This document shows positions 26,780-37,908 of a stretch of DNA of 64,000 nucleotides, in pieces; the first letter of the stretch is position 1, and each line of letters opens with the position of its first letter. Under the pieces are notes generated by a model. The model was not told where the DNA came from. It saw nothing but the letters and a program-made list of their open reading frames with translations, and searched no databases. The DNA is from CALFUK01 sp964450495 (GTDB lineage Bacteria; Bacteroidota; Bacteroidia; Chitinophagales; Saprospiraceae). Location: NCBI GenBank assembly GCA_964450495.1, contig CAYVFU010000001.1:62001-126000 (forward strand). The letters run 5' to 3'. The position numbers and the translations under genes are program-made.

Positions 26780-29700
26780 TTAATGTGTAATCACCAATGT
26801 TTTAGAATCACTCCATTCGTCAGCAATTAACTTATAATAATATGTACCAACTCCACCTATCTGGTCAGCGCGCAGAGAATAGCTGTGATAACCTGCGGAA
26901 TAAATACCAGTCGTATTGAATACTTCTTTACCAGTAATATCATAAATTCTCAAGGTCAATGATTCATTTTCTTGTGGGACGTAAAAATCAATTAACGTTA
27001 TCTTGGAAAATGGATTCGGACTGTTCTGGCCTAATACATATGTGTTTGCAGGATCTTTCTGCATGTCTAAAGACACAGATTTTACGTCAGCATTACCATT
27101 GACTACTTCAGAATAAATAATGTTATTTGCTAATGTTAACATTTCTAGGTCTTTATCAGAAACAGCATTTGCAAATTGTAGACTGACTTCAAAAACCACC
27201 GGTAAATCTTCATCTGAATGCCAACTTATTCCTACTGTTGAATTATGAACATGGTAGTTATTAGTTGTTAAGCCTAATGGTGATTGAACATCTACCAAAG
27301 TATTAGCTCCTGTATTCAAAGCAAACTGAATTGCCTTAATAGACTCTTGTGCTATTTTCAAATTAACTTTAGTTGCATCAGTAGGCACTTTAGAAATAAC
27401 CATTGTTGATGCTTCTTTGTATCTAATTTCTGAATTAGATAGATTTGAACTGACTGCAGTGTTATTCAAATCGCCAATTTTGACTCCTATGAAATCATTA
27501 TCGACACTATCTCCTGATAGATTTTCAATAAATCTATTTTCTGCGAACGGCCAAGGGTTAGTTTCATCTAAGAACCCGTTGTCCGAGTTTATAAATCTCC
27601 AGCTCTCATTAAATTCAAAACCATCGACTTTTCCAAGTATTAATTCTCTTGCTTCAACAATATCTGCTACTGAGACTCCACCATCATAATTGATATCTGC
27701 TGCTATAATTTTATATGGAGATTCCAAGAGTTGTGTTTGGATAATGTGCTGTTGCATTAACAGTAAATCAAACGTAGAAACACCATTGCCGGGATTTAAA
27801 TTATTCTCTGCTGAGATTTCGTAATTAAAATCTTCTCTATTATTATTGAATAGATATTCGCCTTCGTCTCCAACAAGGACTGATTTTGGATACTCCTCTT
27901 GGTTGGAGTTTAACGTGATGATTGTATTCATTATTGGTTCGCCAGATTCTCCATACACATTTCCAGAGACCAAGAAATTTGAAGCTCCTTGATCTACTTG
28001 TGCTTCTTCACCACAACCTCCTGATATTTGAATGGAAGATTCGCAAAAATCTCCATTGCCGTTGGCATCAAATACCCACATATCTACAAAAACTAAAGTT
28101 CCTGAATCATCACATGTCAATACAAAATTACCTTGATCCTCAAATCCATCTTCTCCAGGCATAATCGGTGTCACTCCTTGATCAACAATCACAAATCTAA
28201 GTTCATCTGCATCTGTACAGTTATCAAAACTTCCCAAATCTAAGTCAGCTGGCCACACAACAACTTCTTCGGTTCCATTTGGAATATTGGTAGAGACGCC
28301 AGCTATACAAATTGGTGTTGGTAATGTTTCATCGCCAAATTCTACAGTTGTAATCGCAGTCGTTTGGTTACCGCAACCGTCTCTTGCAACCCATTCGATT
28401 TCGTGAATATCACCTGGAGAGCCTAAACCTGTATTCATTTCAATAATAGACCCATTGCCAATTTTAATGTCAATAGCCAAGTCATTTTTGAATACTGTTA
28501 CTTGCCACTTTATCAAATCTGAATTACCAGCAGCTTCACCACAAAAATCAGTAACAGTTGCTGTGATGATATCTTGACCAGTACAAGAAGTTGCATCGGT
28601 TTTGGATACTGCTCCACCAGTAGTCAGGACTACATATGAGTCGACAGCATCTATTTCTGGACTTGCGTCATCAATCACTTTCACGATTTGATCGAAGGTA
28701 TAGTAGCCATCTTCTTCAACATCTTCATATGCGAAATAAACTGGACCATCAGCCAAAGCACCATTCCCTGGACATTCGGCACAGACACCCTGAGCCCAAT
28801 CTTCGACTGCAATAAATGTATCAGATGAAGAATCATTATCATCATCAACACCTGAACCATTAGCCTCCCACTTACACCAATCAATCACTGTCCATCTATT
28901 GATTAATTTGAAACACGCATCTGAAGAAAAGATAGTGTCTTGCTCGACGCTACTTGCAATTAAGCTACATTCTGAAACACACCATACAGGTTCGCCATAA
29001 TCTTCTTCTGATATAGAACATATTTGAACTGCTCCCATTTCAATAGATACATCATCAGTAACTCGGACTTCATTTTCGTCATCACATTCTAGATTACGTC
29101 CTATGTGTATCTCTCCATTGAAGTGTCTTGGCCATTTAATGGAGTAAGGATCGATACCAACTTCACTAAGGTCTATAAGTATAATTTGTTGACAGAATGG
29201 ATCACCAGAAGAAAACTCTCCGGAACCATCTCGATCAATATACCATTCTCTGATAATTTGATCTACACCACAAGCTCCTGACAATTCCGTTTCTTGTATC
29301 ATTTGGATCTGAGTCTCTTCAAGTTGACAGTGAGTGCCAGATAGAATAGGCTTAGTCATTGAAGATAGATCATCACTACAATCTACAGTGACAGACTCGC
29401 ATACTAAAGAAGATTGGGTCTTATCTTCTACAATGACAGACACCGTACATGAATTAGCATTTCCTGCTTGATCTGTCACGAGCATTTCTACCATTACGGC
29501 GGACCCCACATCTTCACAGCAGAATTTAACATAGTCTCCAAAAACTGGGGCATTAGCCACAACGATTGAATCTAAGCATTCTCCTGTTTTATCGTCTGAT
29601 GATATACATTCATAAACTGGAACACATTCATCAAAACAACAGCCATTGACTCTGCGTACTTGAATCTCTATTTTACCACAACCACCATCGTGACTTCCAC

Positions 29701-32700
29701 CATCAAATGATGCTGCTTCTATTCGACCACCGCCGCCATTATCATTTAGCATCGCAGATGTAAGGGACACAGCAATGTCACTATTGCAAACAGGGACAGG
29801 TGGCACTAAATCAGTGACAACTATCATTACCGTATCCTTGGCTACATTACCACAATCATCAGTTACATCTAAGAACGCTAAGATTGGCTCATCTGTCAAC
29901 CATAAGTCCACAGCATAACCATCCACAACTCTTCCTTCAGAGACTGACCATGATTCTGTTAATTCGGAATTGTCACAATTATCTGTGTGTGCTAATTCTG
30001 GGAGCTCATAGATTGCCGCGCATGTCCATGGATCTATACTAAGTGTGATATCATCCGCTTTTTCTATAGTAGGCGCAACATCATCTACCACCTCAATATT
30101 CTGATTCAACATTATTCTAGATTCTCGTCTACACCAATCAATAATGGACCATTCTCTTATGATTTTCTTACCGCTTGCACATGTTTCAATAACCACATCA
30201 GAATATTCGATTAATACATTGCAAAGATTTGAGTCTAATAAAATAGGTTCAAATTGATCTACAGGGTTTAATCCTTCTCTAACGCACATCATCGAATCTC
30301 TTCGTTCTTTTTTAACTATATCTAATAAGACCCATAGATCATCCACTACCACTAACTCTTGTACAGTATCAATAACGACATCATAATGAACAACCACCTC
30401 TTCTAGACAAATGGTATCATTTATAGGTTTGCTAAAGTCAAAATAGTGCGGATATGCTAAGGTGCCATCTTCAGTTAATTCTAGTATTGCTTCGGGAGTA
30501 ACATCATCGCCACATTCTAGCAAGACCGTTCCTGGCGCAACGATATCATCATCATCTAAATTAATTGGTAATTCGATATAGGCTTGAGTAAGTATTTCTT
30601 CTTTGACTGTTTCACCGTGTAATGAAAATTGGCCGGATATTGTGACAATATGTACAATGCCATCGCACATATCCCCACTTATTTCAGTATCAATAATTAG
30701 ATCGCCAATTAATGTTGCATTACAAGCTACATCTAGAATATCTTCAATCTCTTCAGGAGAAATAAATTCGTCTGGATACTCGGAACCACAAATCGTCTCA
30801 CACGGAGGCAAACATGATCCAATTTCAATATGCAAACTGTAATCGCCAGTTGCTTCACCATTTGCAATTGACACATACACATCATATTCACCATTCACTT
30901 GAACTAAATCTGTAAGTGGAGTAACTCCAATGACTCCAGTTGGAAATGAAAATGGAATCACTGATCCATCTTCAACATTTACAAAATACAGTTCTAGATT
31001 AACGTATTCTATATCCAGTTCTGCTCCTTTTGGTGCCTTATTGTACCTGAAACCAGAATTGCCAATGACAAAAGCATCCTGACAAGTCCCATCAGTAATA
31101 ATTACTGTTCCAAGTAAATCAGCACCTCGTATAGGATCATCATTATTTCCTAGTAATTCATTTAAATTTGTATCGTCGCCGTCACCAATACTTCCTGATT
31201 CATCAACTATATTGCCGAGAATAAAATCACACGGGCTATCTAAGTCTGGAATTACATTTGACTCGATCAAAATTTCTCCCCAACAAGTATTGCCACATAG
31301 ATCTGCTATGGTGTAATTAATTGGTTGTCCTGATTCAATATAGATGGAGAAATCTATACTGTCAAATACAGTCTGTGGATCCGTTGAAAATCCAAATTGG
31401 CCATCTTCTAAACTCAGAAAATATTTGGTGTCAGCAGGAGCCTCTAGTAAAAAATCAGGAGTTAAGCCATCACATTCAGAATTCAAAGAAACATTTATTC
31501 TGTCGTTGCAGACTAATGCATTAACTTCTCCTCTTTCAATAGAAATAGTTTGGACATAGATTCCTGTATTTCCGCATTCATCTACGGCAGTGAACGTTCT
31601 GATGATGAAACCAATAATTCCACCTGGATAAACAGTTCCATCAAAACCTTCATACACATCTTCGAAAGTCACAGTGACAGTATTAGTTGTCCCATCTATT
31701 GGCATACATGAATCTACCACTACAGCTAACCCTCCAGTTCCGTCTGGATCACAGGCATCTGTGCAATTTATAGTCACGTCTGGAGGTCCTTCTAAAACAG
31801 GGACAATGTCATTGACAATCGTTATAATTTGAGTTTCTTCAATTGTATTTCCACAGCCATCTGTAATGATAAATGTTCTTTCTATGGTAGCATCTCCAGG
31901 GCAAGATCCACTAATGATTACATCTGTGCTTGTAAATGTCGCGTCAAGCATACACATACTTGCCTGAATATCTGGTGTACCTGTCACTGCTTGAGATGTG
32001 TCGTCTCCACAACTTAAAATTAAATCTGGTGGAAATGAAGCTGCAGGTAAGCCTGGTAATAAGTTAAATATTTGTGTACACTCATTTGAATTGCCACATA
32101 TGTCTGATGCCTCATAAACGATTGATACTTGAAAAATGTATGGGCAATTTCCAGGTAGTGTGTCAATTGAAACCAAATCAAAATTGACAATACCACAATT
32201 ATCTGATGCTTGTCCGCCAGCAGCTATAAAATCTGCAGCGGAGTCATAAGTTGGGATTGGATCACCGCACTGCAAATCTGCTACAGGTGGACAAACCAAA
32301 ACAGGTGGTTCTGAATCAGTTTCAACGGTAAATGTCAATTGATCTACATTACAAGCTGGGAATGGAATATCCGGATCTACTACAGTAAGTGTGATTGTAT
32401 TTGCTGCTGCGCAATTGTCAAACACATATGTGCCTAACTCTGTACCAGATGTGCTGCCATCTCCAAAATCCCATGTGAATATTAAATTATCAGATGGGAA
32501 ATTATCTTCTGATGAAGAGCCATCATAAGTCAACGTTAATGTACATGGATCAAAATCGATGGTCGCGATTGCTTCAGGGGTTTCGTAAACTGTAACCATA
32601 CCCACTACCTCTGTATCCGTACAACCAAATTGGTCTTCTATTGAAAGTGTCACGGTGTATATGCCAGGTGCAGTATACACATGCGAAGCAGTTGGTGTCA

Positions 32701-34786
32701 TGTAATCACAAGTTGGAGTACCGATACCAACATCCCAGCAATAAGTCAACGCATCGCCTATACTTGCACTTGCATCTAACACAATCGCATCTCCAAGACA
32801 AATCTCATCTACAATAGGTAGCGAATTTATGGAAGCAGGATTATCTACTAAAACTTCTATGGTTTGTGTACATTGGGTTAAGCCACAATTATCACTTATC
32901 GTAAATGTTCGAGTGATTAGTTCTTCTGCAGGACAGCCTCCTGGTCCAACATCGTCGATGAAGGTAAGTATTGGATTGGGGTTGCACTCGTTAGTGCTTA
33001 TTAAAGGTTCTCCAAGATCTGCAGGAGTCATAGGTTCGCCATCTACAATAGTAACAGTAGCAGGTGGGCAAATAACTGCAACCACATCACAAATTATTAT
33101 TTCTACAGATGTCGTCACTGGGTCTAATGGGCAAGGACTATTTGGAGCTGATACTGTGACAAAGACGGTAAATACTCCAGGATTGGGGAATGAGAAGGTA
33201 ACCACCGGTGTAGTCGTAGTTTGATCTATAACACCGTCTCCATCGAAGTCCCACTCATATTGTAAATCTGGAGCACCAGAAGAACCTGAAGCATCTAAAG
33301 TGGCAGCTTGCGCAAAACAAGTAGGTGGAGGATCAGCCAAGTCAGCAGTTAAAACCGGTGGATCAGTGTTTATCACATTTATCCTTTGGACACATTCGCT
33401 AATGCCACAATCATCTGCAATTATAAAAACTCTCGATATTACTTCTTCTAGGTCACAATCACCAGGCCCGATATCATCATTGATGGTTATTTGAACATCG
33501 GGATTACAAGCTGTAGCAGTGACTATTGGTTGACCTAAAGTCATGGTATCGATTGGATCCCCTTCATTAACATCAACAATTGGTATTGGGCACACTACTT
33601 CAGCAGGTCCACAAATAACTACGTCGATAGATGTTTGAGCAGGATCACATTCACCAGATGGGTCAACCACAGTTAATATTACTGTAAATGTACCCTCCAG
33701 TGTATATGTAAAACTGGCAGTAGGTACTGAAGTCACAAGATCTGCAAGACCATCACCGTCAAAGTCCCATTCGTAATCGATATTTTGCCCAATAGATGAG
33801 GATGCATCAAAATCTACAGTTTGACCTAAACAAGATGGATCAACTGCTATTAAATTTGCAACTAAATCTTCTGGACACATAGTACAAACTATTGGATTTC
33901 CAGCTGCTGCAGTTTCTTCGCTTATACAATCAGTAGCAGTACATCCCTCTTGGAAAACTATGGTAAATGACCCTCCATCACCTGCTGTATTTGAAGCGTC
34001 ATAATAGTCGATACTAATTTGAGTGACGCAATCATCAAAGGTTACGGAGAACATACCTAAAGTGGCTGGACCTCCTCCTGGATAATTAACGTTAGGGTTG
34101 TTTGAACCAAAAATATTTGCTCCAGTTTGTGTCACACCCATACCAATTGTATTGACTACGTAAGTAACAGGTCCATTTGGTCCGGTAGCTGTGAGTAGCA
34201 TTTCATCATCTCTATCTAAATCCCAAAGATCAATTGTCAAATTACAAACAGGCATATCAAAGTTGTACAGATTATTTACAGAGTTATCTATTTGTCCACA
34301 GACATCCTCTATACATTCATGAGAGACACCTGTGCTTATTCCAACATCACCAGTTGTTTGACTTGCTGTTATTTCATTTTCGTCGAGTGTGCTTGAACCA
34401 TTGAATGTTTGCATGATAGTGAGTGTTGCTCCACCAAGCATCACATTCCCCATATTTACTTGATCAACTGCGTCCATAGATGGATCAAGCCCTGATACAT
34501 CTGCAACAGCACATATCTCTTCGACACAGCGTACGATAAAAGGTGTAGGATAAGTAGGAACTGTGGAATCAAACGTGGTTCCACCATCAATAGAAAATTC
34601 AATCATAAACCCATCCGGACAAGGAGCTATATCGTAAAATCCGTCAGCCACAGGATCACATGTATTTTCTGTAACCGTGACAATTGGGGGTACTGCATTA
34701 CACTGACCATATACCGTTTTTTCTAAAATCAAAAATAAAAAAGCTGATATGAGAAGAGCTTTTGTGAGAAGAGTTAAATTCTTCAT
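26780..34786 (-). CDS. Giant secreted multi-domain protein (PKD/HYR repeats, dockerin-like pair, T9SS)
   Basis: Surface or secreted protein of 2668 residues. After a signal peptide (LILEKTVYGQ) come several PKD domains (for example ASSSIGQNIDYEWDFDGDGL and SGAPDLQYEWDFDGDGVIDQ) alternating with Cys-rich HYR-like segments (CGISECVQRINVINTDPP). A long series of adhesin-like modules with repeated cysteines follows. Near the end a CNA-B-like sandwich (SGNVYGESGEPIMNTIITL) precedes two EF-hand/dockerin-like calcium loops (NPGNGVSTFDLLLMQQHI and ADINYDGGVSVADIVEAREL). A C-terminal T9SS sorting domain (LGQNSPNPFSKITLIDFYVP) closes the protein. No catalytic domain was recognised. Proteins of this build are common in Saprospiria-like bacteria and probably act in adhesion or matrix formation. 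Confidence 0.85.
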   Translation of the reverse strand: MKNLTLLTKALLISAFLFLILEKTVYGQCNAVPPIVTVTENTCDPVADGFYDIAPCPDGFMIEFSIDGGTTFDSTVPTYPTPFIVRCVEEICAVADVSGLDPSMDAVDQVNMGNVMLGGATLTIMQTFNGSSTLDENEITASQTTGDVGISTGVSHECIEDVCGQIDNSVNNLYNFDMPVCNLTIDLWDLDRDDEMLLTATGPNGPVTYVVNTIGMGVTQTGANIFGSNNPNVNYPGGGPATLGMFSVTFDDCVTQISIDYYDASNTAGDGGSFTIVFQEGCTATDCISEETAAAGNPIVCTMCPEDLVANLIAVDPSCLGQTVDFDASSSIGQNIDYEWDFDGDGLADLVTSVPTASFTYTLEGTFTVILTVVDPSGECDPAQTSIDVVICGPAEVVCPIPIVDVNEGDPIDTMTLGQPIVTATACNPDVQITINDDIGPGDCDLEEVISRVFIIADDCGISECVQRINVINTDPPVLTADLADPPPTCFAQAATLDASGSSGAPDLQYEWDFDGDGVIDQTTTTPVVTFSFPNPGVFTVFVTVSAPNSPCPLDPVTTSVEIIICDVVAVICPPATVTIVDGEPMTPADLGEPLISTNECNPNPILTFIDDVGPGGCPAEELITRTFTISDNCGLTQCTQTIEVLVDNPASINSLPIVDEICLGDAIVLDASASIGDALTYCWDVGIGTPTCDYMTPTASHVYTAPGIYTVTLSIEDQFGCTDTEVVGMVTVYETPEAIATIDFDPCTLTLTYDGSSSEDNFPSDNLIFTWDFGDGSTSGTELGTYVFDNCAAANTITLTVVDPDIPFPACNVDQLTFTVETDSEPPVLVCPPVADLQCGDPIPTYDSAADFIAAGGQASDNCGIVNFDLVSIDTLPGNCPYIFQVSIVYEASDICGNSNECTQIFNLLPGLPAASFPPDLILSCGDDTSQAVTGTPDIQASMCMLDATFTSTDVIISGSCPGDATIERTFIITDGCGNTIEETQIITIVNDIVPVLEGPPDVTINCTDACDPDGTGGLAVVVDSCMPIDGTTNTVTVTFEDVYEGFDGTVYPGGIIGFIIRTFTAVDECGNTGIYVQTISIERGEVNALVCNDRINVSLNSECDGLTPDFLLEAPADTKYFLSLEDGQFGFSTDPQTVFDSIDFSIYIESGQPINYTIADLCGNTCWGEILIESNVIPDLDSPCDFILGNIVDESGSIGDGDDTNLNELLGNNDDPIRGADLLGTVIITDGTCQDAFVIGNSGFRYNKAPKGAELDIEYVNLELYFVNVEDGSVIPFSFPTGVIGVTPLTDLVQVNGEYDVYVSIANGEATGDYSLHIEIGSCLPPCETICGSEYPDEFISPEEIEDILDVACNATLIGDLIIDTEISGDMCDGIVHIVTISGQFSLHGETVKEEILTQAYIELPINLDDDDIVAPGTVLLECGDDVTPEAILELTEDGTLAYPHYFDFSKPINDTICLEEVVVHYDVVIDTVQELVVVDDLWVLLDIVKKERRDSMMCVREGLNPVDQFEPILLDSNLCNVLIEYSDVVIETCASGKKIIREWSIIDWCRRESRIMLNQNIEVVDDVAPTIEKADDITLSIDPWTCAAIYELPELAHTDNCDNSELTESWSVSEGRVVDGYAVDLWLTDEPILAFLDVTDDCGNVAKDTVMIVVTDLVPPVPVCNSDIAVSLTSAMLNDNGGGGRIEAASFDGGSHDGGCGKIEIQVRRVNGCCFDECVPVYECISSDDKTGECLDSIVVANAPVFGDYVKFCCEDVGSAVMVEMLVTDQAGNANSCTVSVIVEDKTQSSLVCESVTVDCSDDLSSMTKPILSGTHCQLEETQIQMIQETELSGACGVDQIIREWYIDRDGSGEFSSGDPFCQQIILIDLSEVGIDPYSIKWPRHFNGEIHIGRNLECDDENEVRVTDDVSIEMGAVQICSISEEDYGEPVWCVSECSLIASSVEQDTIFSSDACFKLINRWTVIDWCKWEANGSGVDDDNDSSSDTFIAVEDWAQGVCAECPGNGALADGPVYFAYEDVEEDGYYTFDQIVKVIDDASPEIDAVDSYVVLTTGGAVSKTDATSCTGQDIITATVTDFCGEAAGNSDLIKWQVTVFKNDLAIDIKIGNGSIIEMNTGLGSPGDIHEIEWVARDGCGNQTTAITTVEFGDETLPTPICIAGVSTNIPNGTEEVVVWPADLDLGSFDNCTDADELRFVIVDQGVTPIMPGEDGFEDQGNFVLTCDDSGTLVFVDMWVFDANGNGDFCESSIQISGGCGEEAQVDQGASNFLVSGNVYGESGEPIMNTIITLNSNQEEYPKSVLVGDEGEYLFNNNREDFNYEISAENNLNPGNGVSTFDLLLMQQHIIQTQLLESPYKIIAADINYDGGVSVADIVEARELILGKVDGFEFNESWRFINSDNGFLDETNPWPFAENRFIENLSGDSVDNDFIGVKIGDLNNTAVSSNLSNSEIRYKEASTMVISKVPTDATKVNLKIAQESIKAIQFALNTGANTLVDVQSPLGLTTNNYHVHNSTVGISWHSDEDLPVVFEVSLQFANAVSDKDLEMLTLANNIIYSEVVNGNADVKSVSLDMQKDPANTYVLGQNSPNPFSKITLIDFYVPQENESLTLRIYDITGKEVFNTTGIYSAGYHSYSLRADQIGGVGTYYYKLIADEWSDSKTLVITH

Positions 34787-35117
34787 AGTTGGTTACTAAT
34801 AGTTACATTCGGTTTGTTACATCACCTTACTAGTCTAAATTTACTAATACTATTCAACCTAACTAAATACTGGCACAACAATGATGGTATAGCTTAAAGA
34901 ACACTGTTTTAACTAATATATACGCAATTGATAATAAGATAATTACATAGTCATACAATGACGTAAATGTTTATGATTCCTATCTCAGCTACTATAGTAG
35001 CCAGGTAATACTGATCATTTATGTTTTGTAAGTATAACCCATTTGAACAATGATAAATTAGATATTATTCAAATCTTGCTTTTGACTGTAACTACCAGAT
35101 ACTTTTATCTTTAATAC
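34787..35117. other. Divergent intergenic region with a perfect palindrome
   Basis: Lies between the giant gene (minus) and the DUF1801-like gene (plus). It holds a perfect 14-base palindrome GCTACTATAGTAGC at 34988-35001, which could be an operator or chance. Nothing else was seen. Confidence 0.4.
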
Positions 35118-35546
35118 ATGAGACCAATCCATCCTGCTTTTCAAAACCTACTTAATCACAAAGATGAGTCATTAATTATGCTGTACCACCAAGTGCGTAA
35201 AATCATACTAGACATCCACCCAGAAGCGAATGAACTTCTATATTACACGCACGCACTGACATCAGTTTACTCTATTACAGAAAAAATGGGTGATGGCTTT
35301 TGCCACATACCGATATACACAAATCACCTGAATCTCGGATTTAATAAAGGGAGTTTGCTTAAGGATCCCAAAGAGCTTTTGGAAGGGACTGGGAAATTTA
35401 TCAGGCATATTCCAATAAGGGAATTGTCTGATTTGGAAAGTACTGGAGTGAAGAAATTGATCGAAACAGCAGTTGCGTTTAGTATAGCTGATGTGGACGG
35501 AGATAGTTATTCAACTGGGTTGACAATCAATAAAATTAAGCACTGA
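35118..35546 (+). CDS. DUF1801/YdhG-like small protein
   Basis: Cytosolic protein of 142 residues resembling the DUF1801 family (iron-chaperone/YdhG-like fold). Visible features are an N-terminal helix, the HPEANELLYYTHAL segment, a central FCHIPIYTNHLNLGFNKGSLL strand pair and the GTGKFIRHIPI strand followed by a helix. In DUF1801 proteins these map to the core sheet with the K/R-rich 'GKFIRHI' turn. Biochemical role is not established. It stands alone, with more than 300 non-coding bases on both sides. Confidence 0.65.
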   Translation: MRPIHPAFQNLLNHKDESLIMLYHQVRKIILDIHPEANELLYYTHALTSVYSITEKMGDGFCHIPIYTNHLNLGFNKGSLLKDPKELLEGTGKFIRHIPIRELSDLESTGVKKLIETAVAFSIADVDGDSYSTGLTINKIKH

Positions 35547-35897
35547 CTTTAAGGCATCATACAACGAAACATATGGCATTCCTGGAAAAGGATAATCAAG
35601 ATTATGGAATAAACATGATGCGCTAAATGTTTTACACTTTCAAACAAGTGAACTGAGCTATCAATCTCAATTTTCATTACGACAGATAATATGGACATAT
35701 GATGATAATTCGATTGCTTGAATCTTATTAGCTATTCATTATCAGCAATTTAAAGACTTGAGTCTTTCTAGCAATTTATTTATTATTACGACAGCTAAGA
35801 CCATTTTAGAAAAACAAGGGAACGTATTTTGATCGATGCTTAATCCTAACATTATGTATATTTGTTTTCTTAATTCAGAAACATTTAATACAAATAT
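35547..35897. other. Intergenic region before leuC
   Basis: About 350 AT-rich bases. A small hairpin AAAGAC (35752-35757) / GTCTTT (35762-35767) lacks a clear T-tail. No leader peptide rich in Leu codons, riboswitch or T-box-like structure was recognised upstream of leuC. Confidence 0.4.
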
Positions 35898-37301
35898 ATG
35901 TCAACTGCTTTAACTCTTTTCGATAAAGTGTGGGATGCTCATGTTGTTAGAAGCATTGAGAATGGTCCAGACATTCTATTTATTGATAGACATTTCATTC
36001 ACGAAGTAACAAGTCCCGTTGCATTTCTAAATATGGAAAAGCGAGGGATGAAGGTAATGTACTCCAATCGGACCTTTGCAACCGCAGACCACAATACGCC
36101 GACAATAAATCAGCACTTACCTGTAGAAGATGAGCTTTCTGCTACGCAGTTAAAAGCATTAGAAAGCAACTCGGCTAAAAATGGAATCTCGCATTGGGGA
36201 TTAGGTCACAAGAAAAATGGTATTGTCCATGTGGTTGGTCCAGAAAATGGAATCACATTGCCAGGTATGACTATTGTTTGTGGTGACTCACACACATCTA
36301 CTCATGGTGCTTTTGGTGCTATTGCTTTTGGAATTGGAACATCGGAAGTGGAGATGGTACTGACTTCACAGTGTATCATGCAAAGCAAGCCAAAGAAGAT
36401 GCGCATTGAGATTAATGGTGAATTATCAGATGCCGTACTTCCTAAAGATGTTATTCTATACATTATATCAAAAATTTCAGCCAGTGGCGGGACAGGTCAC
36501 TTTGTCGAATATGCAGGTGATGTGTTTGAAAATATGTCTATGGAAGGTAGAATGACAGTCTGTAATATGAGCATAGAGATGGGCGCAAGAGGAGGTATGG
36601 TCGCTCCAGATGCTAAAGCAATTGACTATCTGGAAGGAAGAGAATTTGCACCAAAAGGTGAAGATTGGAATAAGCTTGTTGAGTATTGGCAAACACTGAA
36701 AACTGATGAAGGTGCTGAGTATGACACCATACATGTCTTCGACGCAGCTGACATTGAACCTATGATAACCTATGGGACCAATCCTGGTTTGGGAATAGGA
36801 ATTTCAAAACAAATTCCTGACCCTAATGACGTACTTGATGGGCAGGCTTCTTATGAAAAATCACTTGATTATATGGGTTTTGGCGTTGGTCAAAACATGA
36901 TTGGCAAACATGTAGATTATGTCTTTATGGGCAGTTGTACAAATGGTAGAATTGAAGACTTTAGGCAATTTGCAAAAATAGTTAAAGGCAAGAAAAAGGC
37001 AGACAATGTCACGGCATGGTTAGTGCCTGGGTCTCGACAAGTAGAGGCCAAAATAAAAGAAGAAGGCATCATGGATATTCTTACATCCGCAGGCTTCGAA
37101 CTAAGACAGCCGGGCTGCTCTGCTTGTCTAGCAATGAATGATGATAAAATTCCTGAAGGAAAATATGCCGTGAGTACATCCAATAGAAACTTTGAAGGAA
37201 GACAAGGACCTGGCGCACGAACCATGTTGGCAAGTCCACTCGTGGCAGCAGCGGCAGCAGTCACTGGAAAAATTACTGACCCAAGAGAACTATTAAACTA
37301 A
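35898..37301 (+). CDS. leuC: 3-isopropylmalate dehydratase large subunit
   Basis: Large subunit of isopropylmalate isomerase, which converts 2- to 3-isopropylmalate in leucine synthesis and carries a [4Fe-4S] cluster. The 467 residues match the family. Aconitase motifs are intact: VCGDSHTSTHGAFGAIAFGIG at about 131-151, the cluster cysteine in FMGSCTNGRIEDF and the pair in QPGCSACLAMN. The ATG at 35898 starts MSTALTLFDKVWDAHVV, the usual N-terminus. leuD follows after 6 bases. Confidence 0.97.
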   Translation: MSTALTLFDKVWDAHVVRSIENGPDILFIDRHFIHEVTSPVAFLNMEKRGMKVMYSNRTFATADHNTPTINQHLPVEDELSATQLKALESNSAKNGISHWGLGHKKNGIVHVVGPENGITLPGMTIVCGDSHTSTHGAFGAIAFGIGTSEVEMVLTSQCIMQSKPKKMRIEINGELSDAVLPKDVILYIISKISASGGTGHFVEYAGDVFENMSMEGRMTVCNMSIEMGARGGMVAPDAKAIDYLEGREFAPKGEDWNKLVEYWQTLKTDEGAEYDTIHVFDAADIEPMITYGTNPGLGIGISKQIPDPNDVLDGQASYEKSLDYMGFGVGQNMIGKHVDYVFMGSCTNGRIEDFRQFAKIVKGKKKADNVTAWLVPGSRQVEAKIKEEGIMDILTSAGFELRQPGCSACLAMNDDKIPEGKYAVSTSNRNFEGRQGPGARTMLASPLVAAAAAVTGKITDPRELLN

Positions 37302-37307
37302 AATACT

Positions 37308-37904
37308 ATGGCTTACGATAAATTTAATACACTTACAAGTTCAGTAGTTCCAATGCCCATTGAGAATGTGGATACAGACCAGATTATCCCTGCTCGTTTT
37401 TTAAAAGCAGTAGAGAGAAAAGGCTTTGGAGATAATTTATTCAGAGATTGGAGATACAATAGGGACGGAAGTCCAAAAGAAGATTTTGTTTTGAACAATC
37501 CAATCTATAAAGGAAAGATACTGGCAGGAGGTAAAAACTTTGGCTGCGGATCCAGTCGTGAACACGCTGCATGGTCTGTATATGACTATGGATTCAGATG
37601 TGTGGTCAGCAGTTTCTTTGCTGATATTTTTAAAAATAACTGTATGAATATTGGTGTGCTTCCAGTAACAGTAACGCCAGAATTCTTGGATAAACTATTT
37701 TCAGAAATTGAAAAAAATCCAGCAACAGAGTTAACTGTTGACCTGCCAAATCAAGAAATCACACTAAATGCAACGGGAGATAAAGAATCGTTTGACATAA
37801 GTGACTACAAAAAAAATAATCTTCTAAATGGCTATGACGACATTGACTATCTTAATGCAATGAAATCAGACATCGAAGCATTTGCCTCTTCACGACCGTT
37901 CTAA
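37308..37904 (+). CDS. leuD: 3-isopropylmalate dehydratase small subunit
   Basis: Small swivel subunit of the LeuCD isomerase, 198 residues. Conserved features are VDTDQIIPARFLKAVERKGFG near the start and GKNFGCGSSREHAAWSVYDYGF at about 73-94, which contains the substrate-loop SSREHA. It sits 6 bases after leuC, and the next gene's best start is 4 bases after its stop. Confidence 0.96.
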   Translation: MAYDKFNTLTSSVVPMPIENVDTDQIIPARFLKAVERKGFGDNLFRDWRYNRDGSPKEDFVLNNPIYKGKILAGGKNFGCGSSREHAAWSVYDYGFRCVVSSFFADIFKNNCMNIGVLPVTVTPEFLDKLFSEIEKNPATELTVDLPNQEITLNATGDKESFDISDYKKNNLLNGYDDIDYLNAMKSDIEAFASSRPF

Positions 37905-37908
37905 TTTA

